DNA of 34,992 nucleotides from Psychroflexus sp. (GTDB taxonomy: Bacteria; Bacteroidota; Bacteroidia; Flavobacteriales; Flavobacteriaceae), in NCBI GenBank assembly GCA_030457805.1, contig JAKDUG010000004.1, positions 1-34,992 on the forward strand, read 5' to 3'. The stretch's first letter is position 1, and each line of letters starts with the position of its first letter. The position numbers and the translations under genes are program-made. A model generated the notes under the pieces. That model was not told where the DNA came from and ran no database searches. It was given only the letters and a program-made list of their open reading frames with translations. Below are positions 1-9,141 of the stretch, piece after piece.

Positions 1-45
1 TTCTCAACTTTATAGCATTAAATACATTTGGAAAAAAATTCTAAC

Positions 46-672
46 ATGATTAATAAAATAATAACAAAAGAGGAGCTGAGTAAACTCACACCTGAGATGG
101 TTTTGTCAGATTTGATGGAAGGTAATAAGAGATACATCAACGACGGGTCTCACGAGAGAGATTACAATGCTCAGAAAACAATGGCTGTAACCGGTCAAAG
201 TCCTAAAGCGATTGTTTTATCATGTGTGGATAGTCGTGTGCCTGTTGAAACGGTTTTCGATCAAGGTTTAGGAGATGTTTTTGTTGCGCGTGTGGCTGGT
301 AATTTTGCTAATCCAGATATTATAGGGAGCATGGAGTTTGCCTGCGGGATTGCCGAAAGTAAACTTATTTTTGTTTTAGGACATGAATCTTGTGGTGCCA
401 TTTCAGCCGCTTGTGATCATGTGAAATTTGGAAACCTCACAGCAATGCTCGATAATATCCAGCCAGCGATTGATGCTATTGGCGATATCAAAGGCGAGCA
501 ATCTTCAAAAAATAAAGATTATGTGCAGTCAGTAGTGATCAAAAATGTTGAACTCACAATTGATAAAATCAGAAAAAACAGTCCTGTCCTCAAAAAACTT
601 GAAGATTCAGGTGTGATTAAAATCGTCGGGGGTGTTTATTACCTCGAGTCAGGCGAAATCAAATTGATATAG
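46..672 (+). CDS. beta-class carbonic anhydrase
   Basis: Zn-ligand motifs SCVDSR (CxDxR) and HESCGA (HxxC). The ORF track starts at TTG 28; the ATG at 46 (MINKIITKEEL) is the likelier start. Confidence 0.93.
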   Translation: MINKIITKEELSKLTPEMVLSDLMEGNKRYINDGSHERDYNAQKTMAVTGQSPKAIVLSCVDSRVPVETVFDQGLGDVFVARVAGNFANPDIIGSMEFACGIAESKLIFVLGHESCGAISAACDHVKFGNLTAMLDNIQPAIDAIGDIKGEQSSKNKDYVQSVVIKNVELTIDKIRKNSPVLKKLEDSGVIKIVGGVYYLESGEIKLI

Positions 673-712
673 AATAAGTTGTTTTCAATCTTATTCACGA
701 AAAGCACGGCTA

Positions 713-2074
713 TTAATTGGCGGGGCTTTTTTTGTTTAAGAGGTTATTCTTGATCTCTCGATTTAGGAAGAAGCCTGTGATTATGGTGGATAAAACATCT
801 GCAAGTGGGAATGAAATCCAAACGCCAAGCTCTCCATAGAAACGTGGAAGTATCAAGATAAGAGGAATAAAACAAAACCCCTGTCGTGTTAAAGTTAGGA
901 AAAAAGCAGGTTTGGCTTTTCCAATCGCTTGAAAATAAGCAGAGCCAATCAGCTGAAGTGCAATGATAGGAATCGCTGCAAATACCCAACGCATCGCAGA
1001 AGGTGTTTTAGAAAGAACTTCGGGATCTTGCGTAAAAGCACTCACGATTTCTGTTGCAAAAAACATGATCAGTCCAAAGACCAATAAAGCCATGATGGCC
1101 GCAAAAAGAATTGCTTTATTAATTGATTCGCGGACGCGTTCGTTCTTTTGGGCCCCATAATTGTAACCAGCGATGGGAAGGAAGCCTTGTGTCACTCCCA
1201 AAACTGGGAAAAGCGCAAACATCAGCATGCGTGAAATAATGGCGTAAACCGTCACAGAACCTTCGCCACCAAGCTTAAAGAGCACATTGTTTAGGATGAG
1301 GTAAATTAAACTGACAACAGCTTGTCTCGCCATTGTGACAAATCCTAAACTCGCAATTTCTCTTAATATCTTAGCATCAAATCCAAGATCTTGAAAGCGG
1401 AGTTTGAGCTCTGATTTGCGCGACATAAAGAAATAGATGATATAGATCAAGGAGAAGACATAGGAGCTTGTTGTTGCCCAGGCAGCTCCCATCATTCCCC
1501 AATCAAAGATGTTGATGAAGACATAATCTAAAATCAGGTTTGCTATTGATGGGATGATCATTGCAATCATCGAAAATTTCGGTTTCCCTTCCGCTCTGAT
1601 GACGGAGTTGCCCATCATTGTTAAAGCTAAAATTGGCACGCCGATCACAACAATTCTATAATAAATCTTAGCGGGTTCAAAGATGTCACCTTTTCCGCCA
1701 AATGCAGGAATAAGCGTATTCATGAAAATCAAGCCCACAGTCATTGCACTCAAAGTGATGAGGAGTGTGATGCTGATTTGATTTCCAAAAGTTTTGAGCG
1801 CCTTCTCTTTCAGATTAGCACCTAAAGCGCGAGAAATGACAGATGCACCACCAATACCGATGGCCATGCCCAGCGCAGCAATAAAAAATGAAATGGGCAA
1901 GACCACGTTTATCGCTGCAATAGCGATAGATCCGATCCAATTTCCAACAAAAATAGTGTCGACCAAAATATTGATAGACATCACTAAAATACCTATTGAT
2001 GCAGGAACGGATTGCCGGATGAGCAGTTGACTAATTGGCGCCGTTCCTAATTCATCGGCATTGATTTTTGCCAT
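713..2074 (-). CDS. MATE family multidrug/Na+ efflux transporter
   Basis: 453 aa, about 12 hydrophobic segments, MATE-like N-terminus (LLIRQSVPASIGILVMSINILVDTIFVG) and internal similarity of halves. Confidence 0.9.
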   Translation of the reverse strand: MAKINADELGTAPISQLLIRQSVPASIGILVMSINILVDTIFVGNWIGSIAIAAINVVLPISFFIAALGMAIGIGGASVISRALGANLKEKALKTFGNQISITLLITLSAMTVGLIFMNTLIPAFGGKGDIFEPAKIYYRIVVIGVPILALTMMGNSVIRAEGKPKFSMIAMIIPSIANLILDYVFINIFDWGMMGAAWATTSSYVFSLIYIIYFFMSRKSELKLRFQDLGFDAKILREIASLGFVTMARQAVVSLIYLILNNVLFKLGGEGSVTVYAIISRMLMFALFPVLGVTQGFLPIAGYNYGAQKNERVRESINKAILFAAIMALLVFGLIMFFATEIVSAFTQDPEVLSKTPSAMRWVFAAIPIIALQLIGSAYFQAIGKAKPAFFLTLTRQGFCFIPLILILPRFYGELGVWISFPLADVLSTIITGFFLNREIKNNLLNKKSPAN

Positions 2075-2077
2075 AAT

Positions 2078-3097
2078 TTATTGAGATAAAGCCCATTCAT
2101 CAATCCAGCGGCTGAGTGTTTTAACCCAATCTTCACGATCGTTGATGCACGGTATAAAAGTAAACTCTTCTCCACTATTTTCTTTGAAAATCTCATCGGC
2201 TTCCATAGCGATTTCTTCAAGTGTTTCTAAACAATCCGAAACAAATGCAGGTGTCACCACCGCAAGTTTTTTTGTGCCTTCTTGCGCCAATCGCTCTACT
2301 GTTCTGTCAGTATATGGTTTTAACCATGGGTCGAAACCAAGACGAGATTGAAAGCTTGTGCTGTAAGTGCCTTCTTTGAGTTTGAGTTTTTCTGCTACCA
2401 AACGCGTCGTTTCGAAGCATTGGTGTCTGTAGCAAAACTGATGTGCTCTTGAAGCCGTTTGACAACAACTTCCATCAATCTTACAATGACTATTTGTGAT
2501 ATCGCTTTTGCGGATATGTCGTTCGGGAATACCGTGATAACTAAAGAGCAAGTGATCGTAATCGATTTCTTCAATCTTTTCGATAATGCTTCTCGATAAA
2601 ACAGTGATGTAATCTGGATGGTTATAAAAAGGAGGAACAACGGTATAGTTGATCTTCGGGAAGAATTCATCACGTAATTGCTCTGCCAAAACAATAATTG
2701 TTTCCGTTGTCGCCATCGCGAATTGCGGATACAAAGGCACGAGTAAAACATCAGTCACACCTTGTTCATAAAGCTCTTGAAGTCCATCCTTCATCGAAGG
2801 TTCACCATAGCGCATGGCAAGTGCTATCGGCACGCTGGTCTCTTCGTTAACTTTAGATTGTAAGCGTTCGGAAAGAACGATAAGTGGGGAGCCATCGTCC
2901 CACCAAATTTTTGAGTAAGCTTTTGCGGATTGTTTAGGTCGCGTGTTTAAAATAATGCCTTTGACTAAAATTGCTCGCAACAAGTAAGGTACATCAATCA
3001 CCCGCTCATCCATCAAAAATTCACCGAGATAAGATTTGACATCCTTAGGATCTGTACTCGCTGGAGAACCTAAATTCACAAGTAAAACTCCTTTCAT
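2078..3097 (-). CDS. hemH: ferrochelatase
   Basis: MKGVLLVNLGSPAS N-terminus, FSYHGIPERH motif, TSFQSRLGFDPWLKPYTD motif; next to other hem genes. Confidence 0.96.
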   Translation of the reverse strand: MKGVLLVNLGSPASTDPKDVKSYLGEFLMDERVIDVPYLLRAILVKGIILNTRPKQSAKAYSKIWWDDGSPLIVLSERLQSKVNEETSVPIALAMRYGEPSMKDGLQELYEQGVTDVLLVPLYPQFAMATTETIIVLAEQLRDEFFPKINYTVVPPFYNHPDYITVLSRSIIEKIEEIDYDHLLFSYHGIPERHIRKSDITNSHCKIDGSCCQTASRAHQFCYRHQCFETTRLVAEKLKLKEGTYSTSFQSRLGFDPWLKPYTDRTVERLAQEGTKKLAVVTPAFVSDCLETLEEIAMEADEIFKENSGEEFTFIPCINDREDWVKTLSRWIDEWALSQ

Positions 3098-3111
3098 TTT
3101 TCAATTTTTTA

Positions 3112-3119
3112 CAAACATA
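3112..3119 (-). promoter_or_regulatory. Candidate Bacteroidetes -7 element TATGTTTG upstream of hemH
   Basis: Plus strand CAAACATA, i.e. TATGTTTG on the minus strand, matches TAnnTTTG; about 15 nt upstream of the hemH ATG. No clear -33 TTG at standard spacing. Confidence 0.4.
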
Positions 3120-3263
3120 ACGGAATTAAAATGAAGTTCTTTTTTAAAAACTTATATTTTTATCTTAACAAAAATATGATGGTGTTAATTTGTGTAAGCG
3201 ACCTCTTTTTAGTTCTAAAAACACCTGTTTTCATAATATGGTTAAAGTGTCTGAAGTTTATAA

Positions 3264-4154
3264 CTACATCAAGTTTCCAACATATTTTTTTGGCGTGGTA
3301 CCAAATTTCTTTTTAAAAGCTGTGATGAAATGACTCGCCGTGGAGTAGCCAATTGCCAAGCCGACTTCATTGACATTGTGCTGACCGTCCTCCAGAAGCT
3401 TACGTGCATATTCCAGTTTATAATTAAGGAGAAAGGAGTAAGCTGTATCACCATAAATTTCTTTAAAGCCTTCTTTCAATTTCTTTAGGCTCAAGCCCAC
3501 TTCTTCGGCAAGGTCTTTTAATTTTGGTGGTTCTATCATCCGGTGGATGATAATTTCTTTGGCTAGTTTTATTTTCTTGACATTGTCTTCATCATCAAGA
3601 AATGGACATTGCTCAATATCAACTTCCTCGGGCCTGTTGAAATACAAGCCGATCAATTCGTAAACTTTTCCTTTTAAATAGATATTTTTGATAGACGGAT
3701 GCAAGTTGAAATTTAATAATTGCGTTAAGACCACAGCCATGGCCGGAGATAATTGCCCTTCCGTATAGTATTTTTTATCGCGATTATCCTCAGTGAGGAA
3801 ATCGATATAATTTGCTTCAGCTGAAAATAAACCGTGTAATTTTTTAATAGAAAATAAAATCGAAACACCCCATGATTTCGGGTTGATGTCGATATTGATC
3901 GGAAGTTCACGCTGTGGATTGTAAAGCAGCAGGGATTTATCTTCTTCGATATTTAAGCCGTATTGTCCTTGGTTAAAATTAAACTTGATGGCTCCTTTTA
4001 AACAAAAGTGAAACTGAATATAATCAGCGCTTAAATTCCGTTTTATATGGGCTGAATCTTCGTTGTCATTCTGAATGTTGATTATGTAAATACCATTTTC
4101 GAGTTCATAAAAATGAGCTGAACTTTTAGCGTTGTTTTTTAGAGTCGTCGACAT
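3264..4154 (-). CDS. AraC family transcriptional regulator
   Basis: C-terminal double HTH (LKDLAEEVGLSLKKLKEGFKEIYGDTAYSFLLNYKLEYARKLLEDGQHNVNEVGLAIGYSTASHFITAFKKKFGTTPKKY) typical of AraC/XylS, with a distinct N-terminal sensor-like domain. Lies between hemH and hemA. Confidence 0.93.
   Translation of the reverse strand: MSTTLKNNAKSSAHFYELENGIYIINIQNDNEDSAHIKRNLSADYIQFHFCLKGAIKFNFNQGQYGLNIEEDKSLLLYNPQRELPINIDINPKSWGVSILFSIKKLHGLFSAEANYIDFLTEDNRDKKYYTEGQLSPAMAVVLTQLLNFNLHPSIKNIYLKGKVYELIGLYFNRPEEVDIEQCPFLDDEDNVKKIKLAKEIIIHRMIEPPKLKDLAEEVGLSLKKLKEGFKEIYGDTAYSFLLNYKLEYARKLLEDGQHNVNEVGLAIGYSTASHFITAFKKKFGTTPKKYVGNLM
4119..4143. repeat. Direct repeat copy 1: TGAACTTTTAGCGTT-GTTTTTTAGA, inside the 5' end of the AraC CDS
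   Basis: 15 nt identical to 4284-4298, followed by a similar T-run and AGA. Confidence 0.85.
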
Positions 4155-4173
4155 AGGAATTAAATTTTTTATT

Positions 4174-4186
4174 TAGAATGATTCTA
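4174..4186. repeat. Short palindrome TAGAAT-G-ATTCTA in the AraC/hemA intergenic region
   Basis: Perfect 6-bp arms around a single G, 20 bp upstream of the AraC start codon. Confidence 0.5.
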
Positions 4187-4283
4187 TTTAGAAACCCTGT
4201 AAAGCATGAGTTACCATGCGAAAGTAGGTCTATAAGCTGATATAAATCATTTTTTAGTCAAAAAGACTTTAAACGACAAAAAA

Positions 4284-4307
4284 TGAACTTTTAGCGTTAT
4301 TTTTAGA
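4284..4307. repeat. Direct repeat copy 2: TGAACTTTTAGCGTT-ATTTTTAGA, in the hemA promoter region
   Basis: 15 nt identical to 4119-4133, same orientation, 165 bp away; just upstream of the candidate hemA -7 element. Confidence 0.85.
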
Positions 4308-4320
4308 AATACTTCTGTTC

Positions 4321-4328
4321 TATTTTTG
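4321..4328 (+). promoter_or_regulatory. Candidate -7 element TATTTTTG for hemA
   Basis: Matches TAnnTTTG; 23 nt between the element and the hemA ATG at 4352. No obvious -33 TTG, which would fit activator dependence. Confidence 0.4.
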
Positions 4329-4351
4329 TTGGAAACTTTCTGAAAACATAA

Positions 4352-5614
4352 ATGTACAAATATAACGTATCAAAATACCAAACTTTCTTTGTTGTTGGCT
4401 TGAGTTATCAAAAAGCTGATGCAGTCACAAGAGGGAAATTCAGTTTAGGTATTGAGCAGCGTCGATCTATTTTGGAAAAAGCTGAAAGTATTGGTTTGGA
4501 TGCCATCACAGTGACATCCACTTGCAACCGAACCGAGATTTACGCTTTTGCAGATGATTCAGCTACACTCATTAATTTGTTGTGTGAATTTAGTATTGGT
4601 GACCAAGATTTGTTTCGAAAAGTCGGCTATGTCCGAGAAAATGAAGCAGCAATTTCGCACATGTTTCGTGTTGGCTGTGGCTTAGATAGCCAGATTTTGG
4701 GTGATTTTGAAATCATCAGTCAAATTAAATCTGCTTTTAGCGTTTCAAAAAAACGCAATCTGATCAATCCTTTCTTAGAGAGATTGGTTAATTCCGTGAT
4801 TCGTGCGAGCAGACGTATTAAGAACGAGACAGAAATGTCTTCGGGCGTGACTTCAGTTTCATTTGCATCGGTTCAGTACATTTTAGACCATATTGAAAAT
4901 GTCTCTGAAAAAAATATTTTACTTTTCGGAACCGGCAAAATCGGAAGGAATACATGTGAGAATCTTGTGAAGCACACGAGTAATAAGCATATCACACTCA
5001 TTAACAGAACGAAAGATAAGGCTGAAGAAATTGCAGGAAAATTTAATCTGACGGTTAAAGATTATTCAGAGCTTCAGGCTGAAATTCGTCAAACAGATAT
5101 TATGATCGTTGCCACTGGCGCGCAGCAACCAACAATTACAGAAGAAATTATTTTTCCTAAAAAGCCATTGTTGATTTTAGATTTGTCTATTCCTAAGAAT
5201 GTTTCTGAAGGTGTTGTGAAACTGGATGATGTGACGCTATTGCATTTAGATTATTTGTCACAAATGACAGATCAAACGCTGTCAAAACGCAAGAAATATA
5301 TCCCTGATGCTGAGCTTATTATTGAAGAAGAAGAAGCTGAATTTTATGAATGGTTAGATACGCGAAAATTTGCACCAACCATCAAAGCGCTCAAGGATAA
5401 ATTCAAAGATTTTCAAGCTGAGGAACTCGATTACCAAAGCAAAAAAGTGAAAAATTTTGACAAGGAGCAAGCCGAGTTTTTTAGTGACCGTTTGATTCAT
5501 AAGATCACAAGAAGTTTTGCAAGTCACTTGAGAGCCGCAAATGGCTCAACTGAAGAAAGTGTGGCGCTTCTTCAAAAAGTTTTTGAGCTTGAGGCACAAA
5601 AAAAATCTGAGTAA
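4352..5614 (+). CDS. hemA: glutamyl-tRNA reductase
   Basis: TSTCNRTEIYA active-site Cys motif, FRVGCGLDSQILGDFEIISQ, Rossmann segment LLFGTGKIGRN. Confidence 0.96.
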   Translation: MYKYNVSKYQTFFVVGLSYQKADAVTRGKFSLGIEQRRSILEKAESIGLDAITVTSTCNRTEIYAFADDSATLINLLCEFSIGDQDLFRKVGYVRENEAAISHMFRVGCGLDSQILGDFEIISQIKSAFSVSKKRNLINPFLERLVNSVIRASRRIKNETEMSSGVTSVSFASVQYILDHIENVSEKNILLFGTGKIGRNTCENLVKHTSNKHITLINRTKDKAEEIAGKFNLTVKDYSELQAEIRQTDIMIVATGAQQPTITEEIIFPKKPLLILDLSIPKNVSEGVVKLDDVTLLHLDYLSQMTDQTLSKRKKYIPDAELIIEEEEAEFYEWLDTRKFAPTIKALKDKFKDFQAEELDYQSKKVKNFDKEQAEFFSDRLIHKITRSFASHLRAANGSTEESVALLQKVFELEAQKKSE

Positions 5615-5645
5615 ATCAATTTCTTTTTATAAAAAAACAAGTCGA

Positions 5646-6566
5646 TTGGAAGCTAAACAAACGATTAAAATAGGGACGCGCGATAGCGAACTTGCTCTTT
5701 GGCAAGCCAAAAAAGTCCAAACTCTTTTAGAAAAACAAGGTTACAAAACCGAGCTTAAACCCGTAAAATCTCAAGGCGATCTCAATCTGAAACAGCCTTT
5801 ATACGAGATGGGAATTACAGGGATTTTCACAAAAACGCTTGACATTGCTTTGATTAATGGTGACATTGATATTGCTGTGCACTCTATGAAAGATGTGCCA
5901 ACGGCTTTGCCCAAGGGTGTTGTGAAAGCAGCTGTATTACCACGTGCCAATCATAAAGATATTTTGGTGCACAAAGATTTGGTTTTTCTAAAGCAAGCTG
6001 AAGGCACGATTGCTACGGGAAGTTTAAGGCGAAAAGCACAATGGCTTAACCAACATCCAAAACATCATGTTGAGAATCTAAGAGGAAACGTCATCACGCG
6101 TTTACAAAAGCTAAAAGATTCTGATTGGAATGCCGCAATTTTTGCAGCTGCAGGTCTTGAGCGCATTGAACTTACACCAGAAAATCACACAGAATTAGAC
6201 TGGATGATTTCAGCGCCAGCACAAGGTGCGATTATGACCGTTTGTATGGATATAAACAAACACAGTTTTGATGCCTTGCAAGCTTTAAATCACAAAGAAA
6301 CGGATTTAGCTGTAACGATAGAACGCGATTTTTTACGACGATTGGAGGGAGGATGTACTGCGCCAATTGGTGCGTTTGCAGAAATTAGAGCGCAAAAACT
6401 TCATTTTCAAGGCGCTTTATTTAGTTTAGATGGGAAGCAGAAATACGATATTTCAAAAACGGTTGATGTTGCCAATGCTGAGAACTTAGGAATTGAAGCT
6501 GCAGATGAACTTTTGGAGAATGATGCCGCCAAAAAATTAATGAAGGAATTAAGAGAAGTGTTGTAA
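5646..6566 (+). CDS. hemC: hydroxymethylbilane synthase (porphobilinogen deaminase)
   Basis: IKIGTRDSELALWQAKKVQ, VHSMKDVPT, RRLEGGCTAPIGAFA (cofactor Cys). The ORF opens at 5541, but codons 1-35 overlap hemA and read as out-of-frame hemA; TTG at 5646 (LEAKQTIKIGTR) is the likely start. Confidence 0.93.
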   Translation: MEAKQTIKIGTRDSELALWQAKKVQTLLEKQGYKTELKPVKSQGDLNLKQPLYEMGITGIFTKTLDIALINGDIDIAVHSMKDVPTALPKGVVKAAVLPRANHKDILVHKDLVFLKQAEGTIATGSLRRKAQWLNQHPKHHVENLRGNVITRLQKLKDSDWNAAIFAAAGLERIELTPENHTELDWMISAPAQGAIMTVCMDINKHSFDALQALNHKETDLAVTIERDFLRRLEGGCTAPIGAFAEIRAQKLHFQGALFSLDGKQKYDISKTVDVANAENLGIEAADELLENDAAKKLMKELREVL

Positions 6567-7217
6567 ATGGCTAGAATCCTTTCTACAAAATCGTTGACTG
6601 AATCACAACAGCAGCTTTTGCTAAACACAGACCATTCTCTGGTGCATTACGATGCGATCCAGATCAGTGAATTGTCTTCGAATTTTCCGCAGAAACCGTT
6701 GACAAATGCAATTGTCACAAGTCAAAATACCGCACGTATTATAATTGCACAGGCTTTTAAAATTGATCAGCTATTTTGTGTTGGAGAAAAAACGGCTAGC
6801 TTATTGTCAAGTCACGGTTATCAAGTGGTTTTAATTTGTGAATACGCAGCACAGTTGGCAAAATTGATCACTCAGAATTATGCATCAGATACATTTTCTT
6901 TATTGTGTAGTCAGCAGCGTTTGGATACAATACCTCACAGGTTTGTTGCAGAAAATATGTCTTTAACGGAATACCATTTATACGAAACATCAAGTCGTCA
7001 TCAGCATTTTCAAAATGATTTTGATGTCGTTTTGTTTTATAGCCCGAGTGGTATTCATTCATTTTTTGAAGCCAATTCAGAAATGACTTCAATTCAGGCT
7101 GTTTGTATTGGCACAACAACGGCTGAGGTGGCTAAGAGATATGTGAAAAATGTCACTTACTCGACGAAGACAAGCGTAGAAAGTGTGATAGTGAAAGCAG
7201 TACAATTACTGCGATAA
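6567..7217 (+). CDS. hemD: uroporphyrinogen-III synthase
   Basis: [35 protein letters not shown] motifs; position between hemC and hemE. Confidence 0.88.
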   Translation: MARILSTKSLTESQQQLLLNTDHSLVHYDAIQISELSSNFPQKPLTNAIVTSQNTARIIIAQAFKIDQLFCVGEKTASLLSSHGYQVVLICEYAAQLAKLITQNYASDTFSLLCSQQRLDTIPHRFVAENMSLTEYHLYETSSRHQHFQNDFDVVLFYSPSGIHSFFEANSEMTSIQAVCIGTTTAEVAKRYVKNVTYSTKTSVESVIVKAVQLLR

Positions 7218-7245
7218 GAATAGATTTATTAAAGAGATTAATAAG

Positions 7246-8280
7246 ATGACAATGATAAAAAACGATTTATTTTTAAGAGCCTTAAAAGGCGAAACCGTTG
7301 AAAGACCACCAGTTTGGATGATGAGACAGGCAGGCCGCTATTTACCTGATTTCATGAAGATCAAAGAGAAGTATGACTTTTTTACACGTTGTCGTACACC
7401 AGAATTAGCAACCGAAATCACGGTGATGCCCATTCGTCAAATTGGAGTGGATGCGGCTATTTTATTTTGCGATATTCTTGTTGTACCGCAAGCCATGAAT
7501 ATTGAGGTAGAAATGAAACCTGGCGTTGGTCCGTGGTTGCCTAACCCAATCCGCTCGGCTGAAGATGTCAAAAATGTTGTTGTGCCAGATGTTTATGAAG
7601 AGCTCAACTACGTTTATGAGGCGATTAAAATGACAAAAAAAGAATTGGATAATGAGGTGCCTCTTATCGGTTTTGCAGGATCGCCTTGGACAATTTTTTG
7701 TTATTGTGTGCAAGGTCAGGGTTCTAAAAACTTTGATAAAGCAAAGCAGTTTTGTTTCTCAAATCCTGTTGCTGCGCATGAGTTATTGCAAAAAATTACA
7801 GATACAACCATTGCTTATTTAAAAGGGAAAGTTGAATCAGGTGTTGATGCTGTTCAGATTTTCGATTCATGGGGCGGTATGCTTTCTCCAGAAGACTATC
7901 AGCTTTTTTCTTGGAAGTACATCCAGCAAATTATCGATGCTCTTAAAGATGGCATTCCAGTGATTGCCTTCGGAAAAGGTTGTTGGTTTGCACTTGATCA
8001 GATGGCGGAATCAGGCGTTTCTGCTTTAGGAGTTGACTGGACATGTAGCCCAGAATACGCAAGAAAATTCACGAATAATTCGATTACACTTCAAGGAAAC
8101 TTTGACCCATCTCGACTTCTATCACCTATTCCAGAAATTGAAAGGATGACAGTTGAAATGATTGATAGATTTGGTAAGGACAAATACATTGCCAACCTAG
8201 GCCATGGTATCCTGCCAAACATTCCTGTTGATCATGCAAAAGCTTTTGTCAATGCTGTCAGGAATTACAAAGCAAAGTAG
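7246..8280 (+). CDS. hemE: uroporphyrinogen decarboxylase
   Basis: [16 protein letters not shown] signature and GFAGSPWTI motif; 344 aa. Confidence 0.97.
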   Translation: MTMIKNDLFLRALKGETVERPPVWMMRQAGRYLPDFMKIKEKYDFFTRCRTPELATEITVMPIRQIGVDAAILFCDILVVPQAMNIEVEMKPGVGPWLPNPIRSAEDVKNVVVPDVYEELNYVYEAIKMTKKELDNEVPLIGFAGSPWTIFCYCVQGQGSKNFDKAKQFCFSNPVAAHELLQKITDTTIAYLKGKVESGVDAVQIFDSWGGMLSPEDYQLFSWKYIQQIIDALKDGIPVIAFGKGCWFALDQMAESGVSALGVDWTCSPEYARKFTNNSITLQGNFDPSRLLSPIPEIERMTVEMIDRFGKDKYIANLGHGILPNIPVDHAKAFVNAVRNYKAK

Positions 8281-8315
8281 ATTGCACTATCGTTTATTAT
8301 TTTAAATCATATTTT

Positions 8316-8347
8316 AAAAAGGCTGGTGTTGCAACACCAGCCTTTTT
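8316..8347. terminator. Intrinsic terminator after hemE
   Basis: Perfect palindrome AAAAAGGCTGGTGTTGCAACACCAGCCTTTTT followed by GTTTTT. Confidence 0.9.
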
Positions 8348-8427
8348 GTTTTTAAGACCATTCTGTAAGCTGCTTTTCTTGTCAAAGCATTAAAAATTAC
8401 GTATTTTCAACACAAATTTAGAAACGA

Positions 8428-9126
8428 ATGATTACAAAAACGGTAAACAATGTCACAGAAGCGCTTGAAGGTGTTAAGGACGATATGACTTTCATGTTCG
8501 GCGGCTTTGGTTTAAGTGGTATTCCAGAAAATAGCATTAATGAATTGGTGAAACGCAACATCAAAAACTTGACATGTATTTCTAACAATGCGGGTGTTGA
8601 TGATTTTGGATTAGGGCTTTTGCTCAAGAAAAACCAGATCAAAAAAATGATTTCTTCTTATGTGGGTGAAAATGCTGAATTTGAACGCCAAATGTTGAGC
8701 GGAGAGCTGGAGGTCGATTTGATTCCGCAAGGAACTTTAGCTGAGCGCTGTCGTGCTGCACAAAATGGTATTCCAGCTTTCTATACACCTGCAGGTTACG
8801 GAACGGAGGTCGCTGAAGGGAAGGAAGTCAGAGATTTTGACGGTAAGCCTCATGTTTTAGAAGAAGCTTTTGAAGCAGATTTTGCTTTTGTCAAAGCTTG
8901 GAAAGGCGATACAGCTGGAAATTTAATTTTTAAAGGAACCGCGCGAAACTTTAATGCTGTGATGAGTGGCGCTGCAAAAATCACCGTTGCTGAGGTTGAA
9001 GAACTCGTTGAGCCAGGAGAATTAGATCCAAACTTTGTGCATATCCCAGGTGTTTTTGTACAGCGAATTTACCAGGGTGAGAAGTATGAAAAACGAATTG
9101 AAAAGCGGACGGTTAGAGAATCATAA
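8428..9126 (+). CDS. scoA: 3-oxoacid (succinyl/aceto-acetyl) CoA-transferase subunit A
   Basis: [17 protein letters not shown] and Family I CoA-transferase alpha features; followed by the B subunit. Confidence 0.92.
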   Translation: MITKTVNNVTEALEGVKDDMTFMFGGFGLSGIPENSINELVKRNIKNLTCISNNAGVDDFGLGLLLKKNQIKKMISSYVGENAEFERQMLSGELEVDLIPQGTLAERCRAAQNGIPAFYTPAGYGTEVAEGKEVRDFDGKPHVLEEAFEADFAFVKAWKGDTAGNLIFKGTARNFNAVMSGAAKITVAEVEELVEPGELDPNFVHIPGVFVQRIYQGEKYEKRIEKRTVRES

Positions 9127-9141
9127 AATTGAAAAGAAATT

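Noticed and set aside
744-989. Small minus-strand ORF of 81 aa
   Set aside because: Out-of-frame reading inside the MATE gene; no independent start or conserved motif.
3206-3221. Inverted repeat TTTTTAG-tt-CTAAAAA downstream of the AraC gene
   Set aside because: Possible weak terminator, but the loop is only 2 nt and the arms are A/T-only apart from one pair; too weak to call.
3131-3316. 61-aa plus-strand ORF between hemH and the AraC gene
   Set aside because: Low-complexity Phe/Leu-rich translation of AT-rich intergenic DNA, overlapping the 3' end of the AraC gene.
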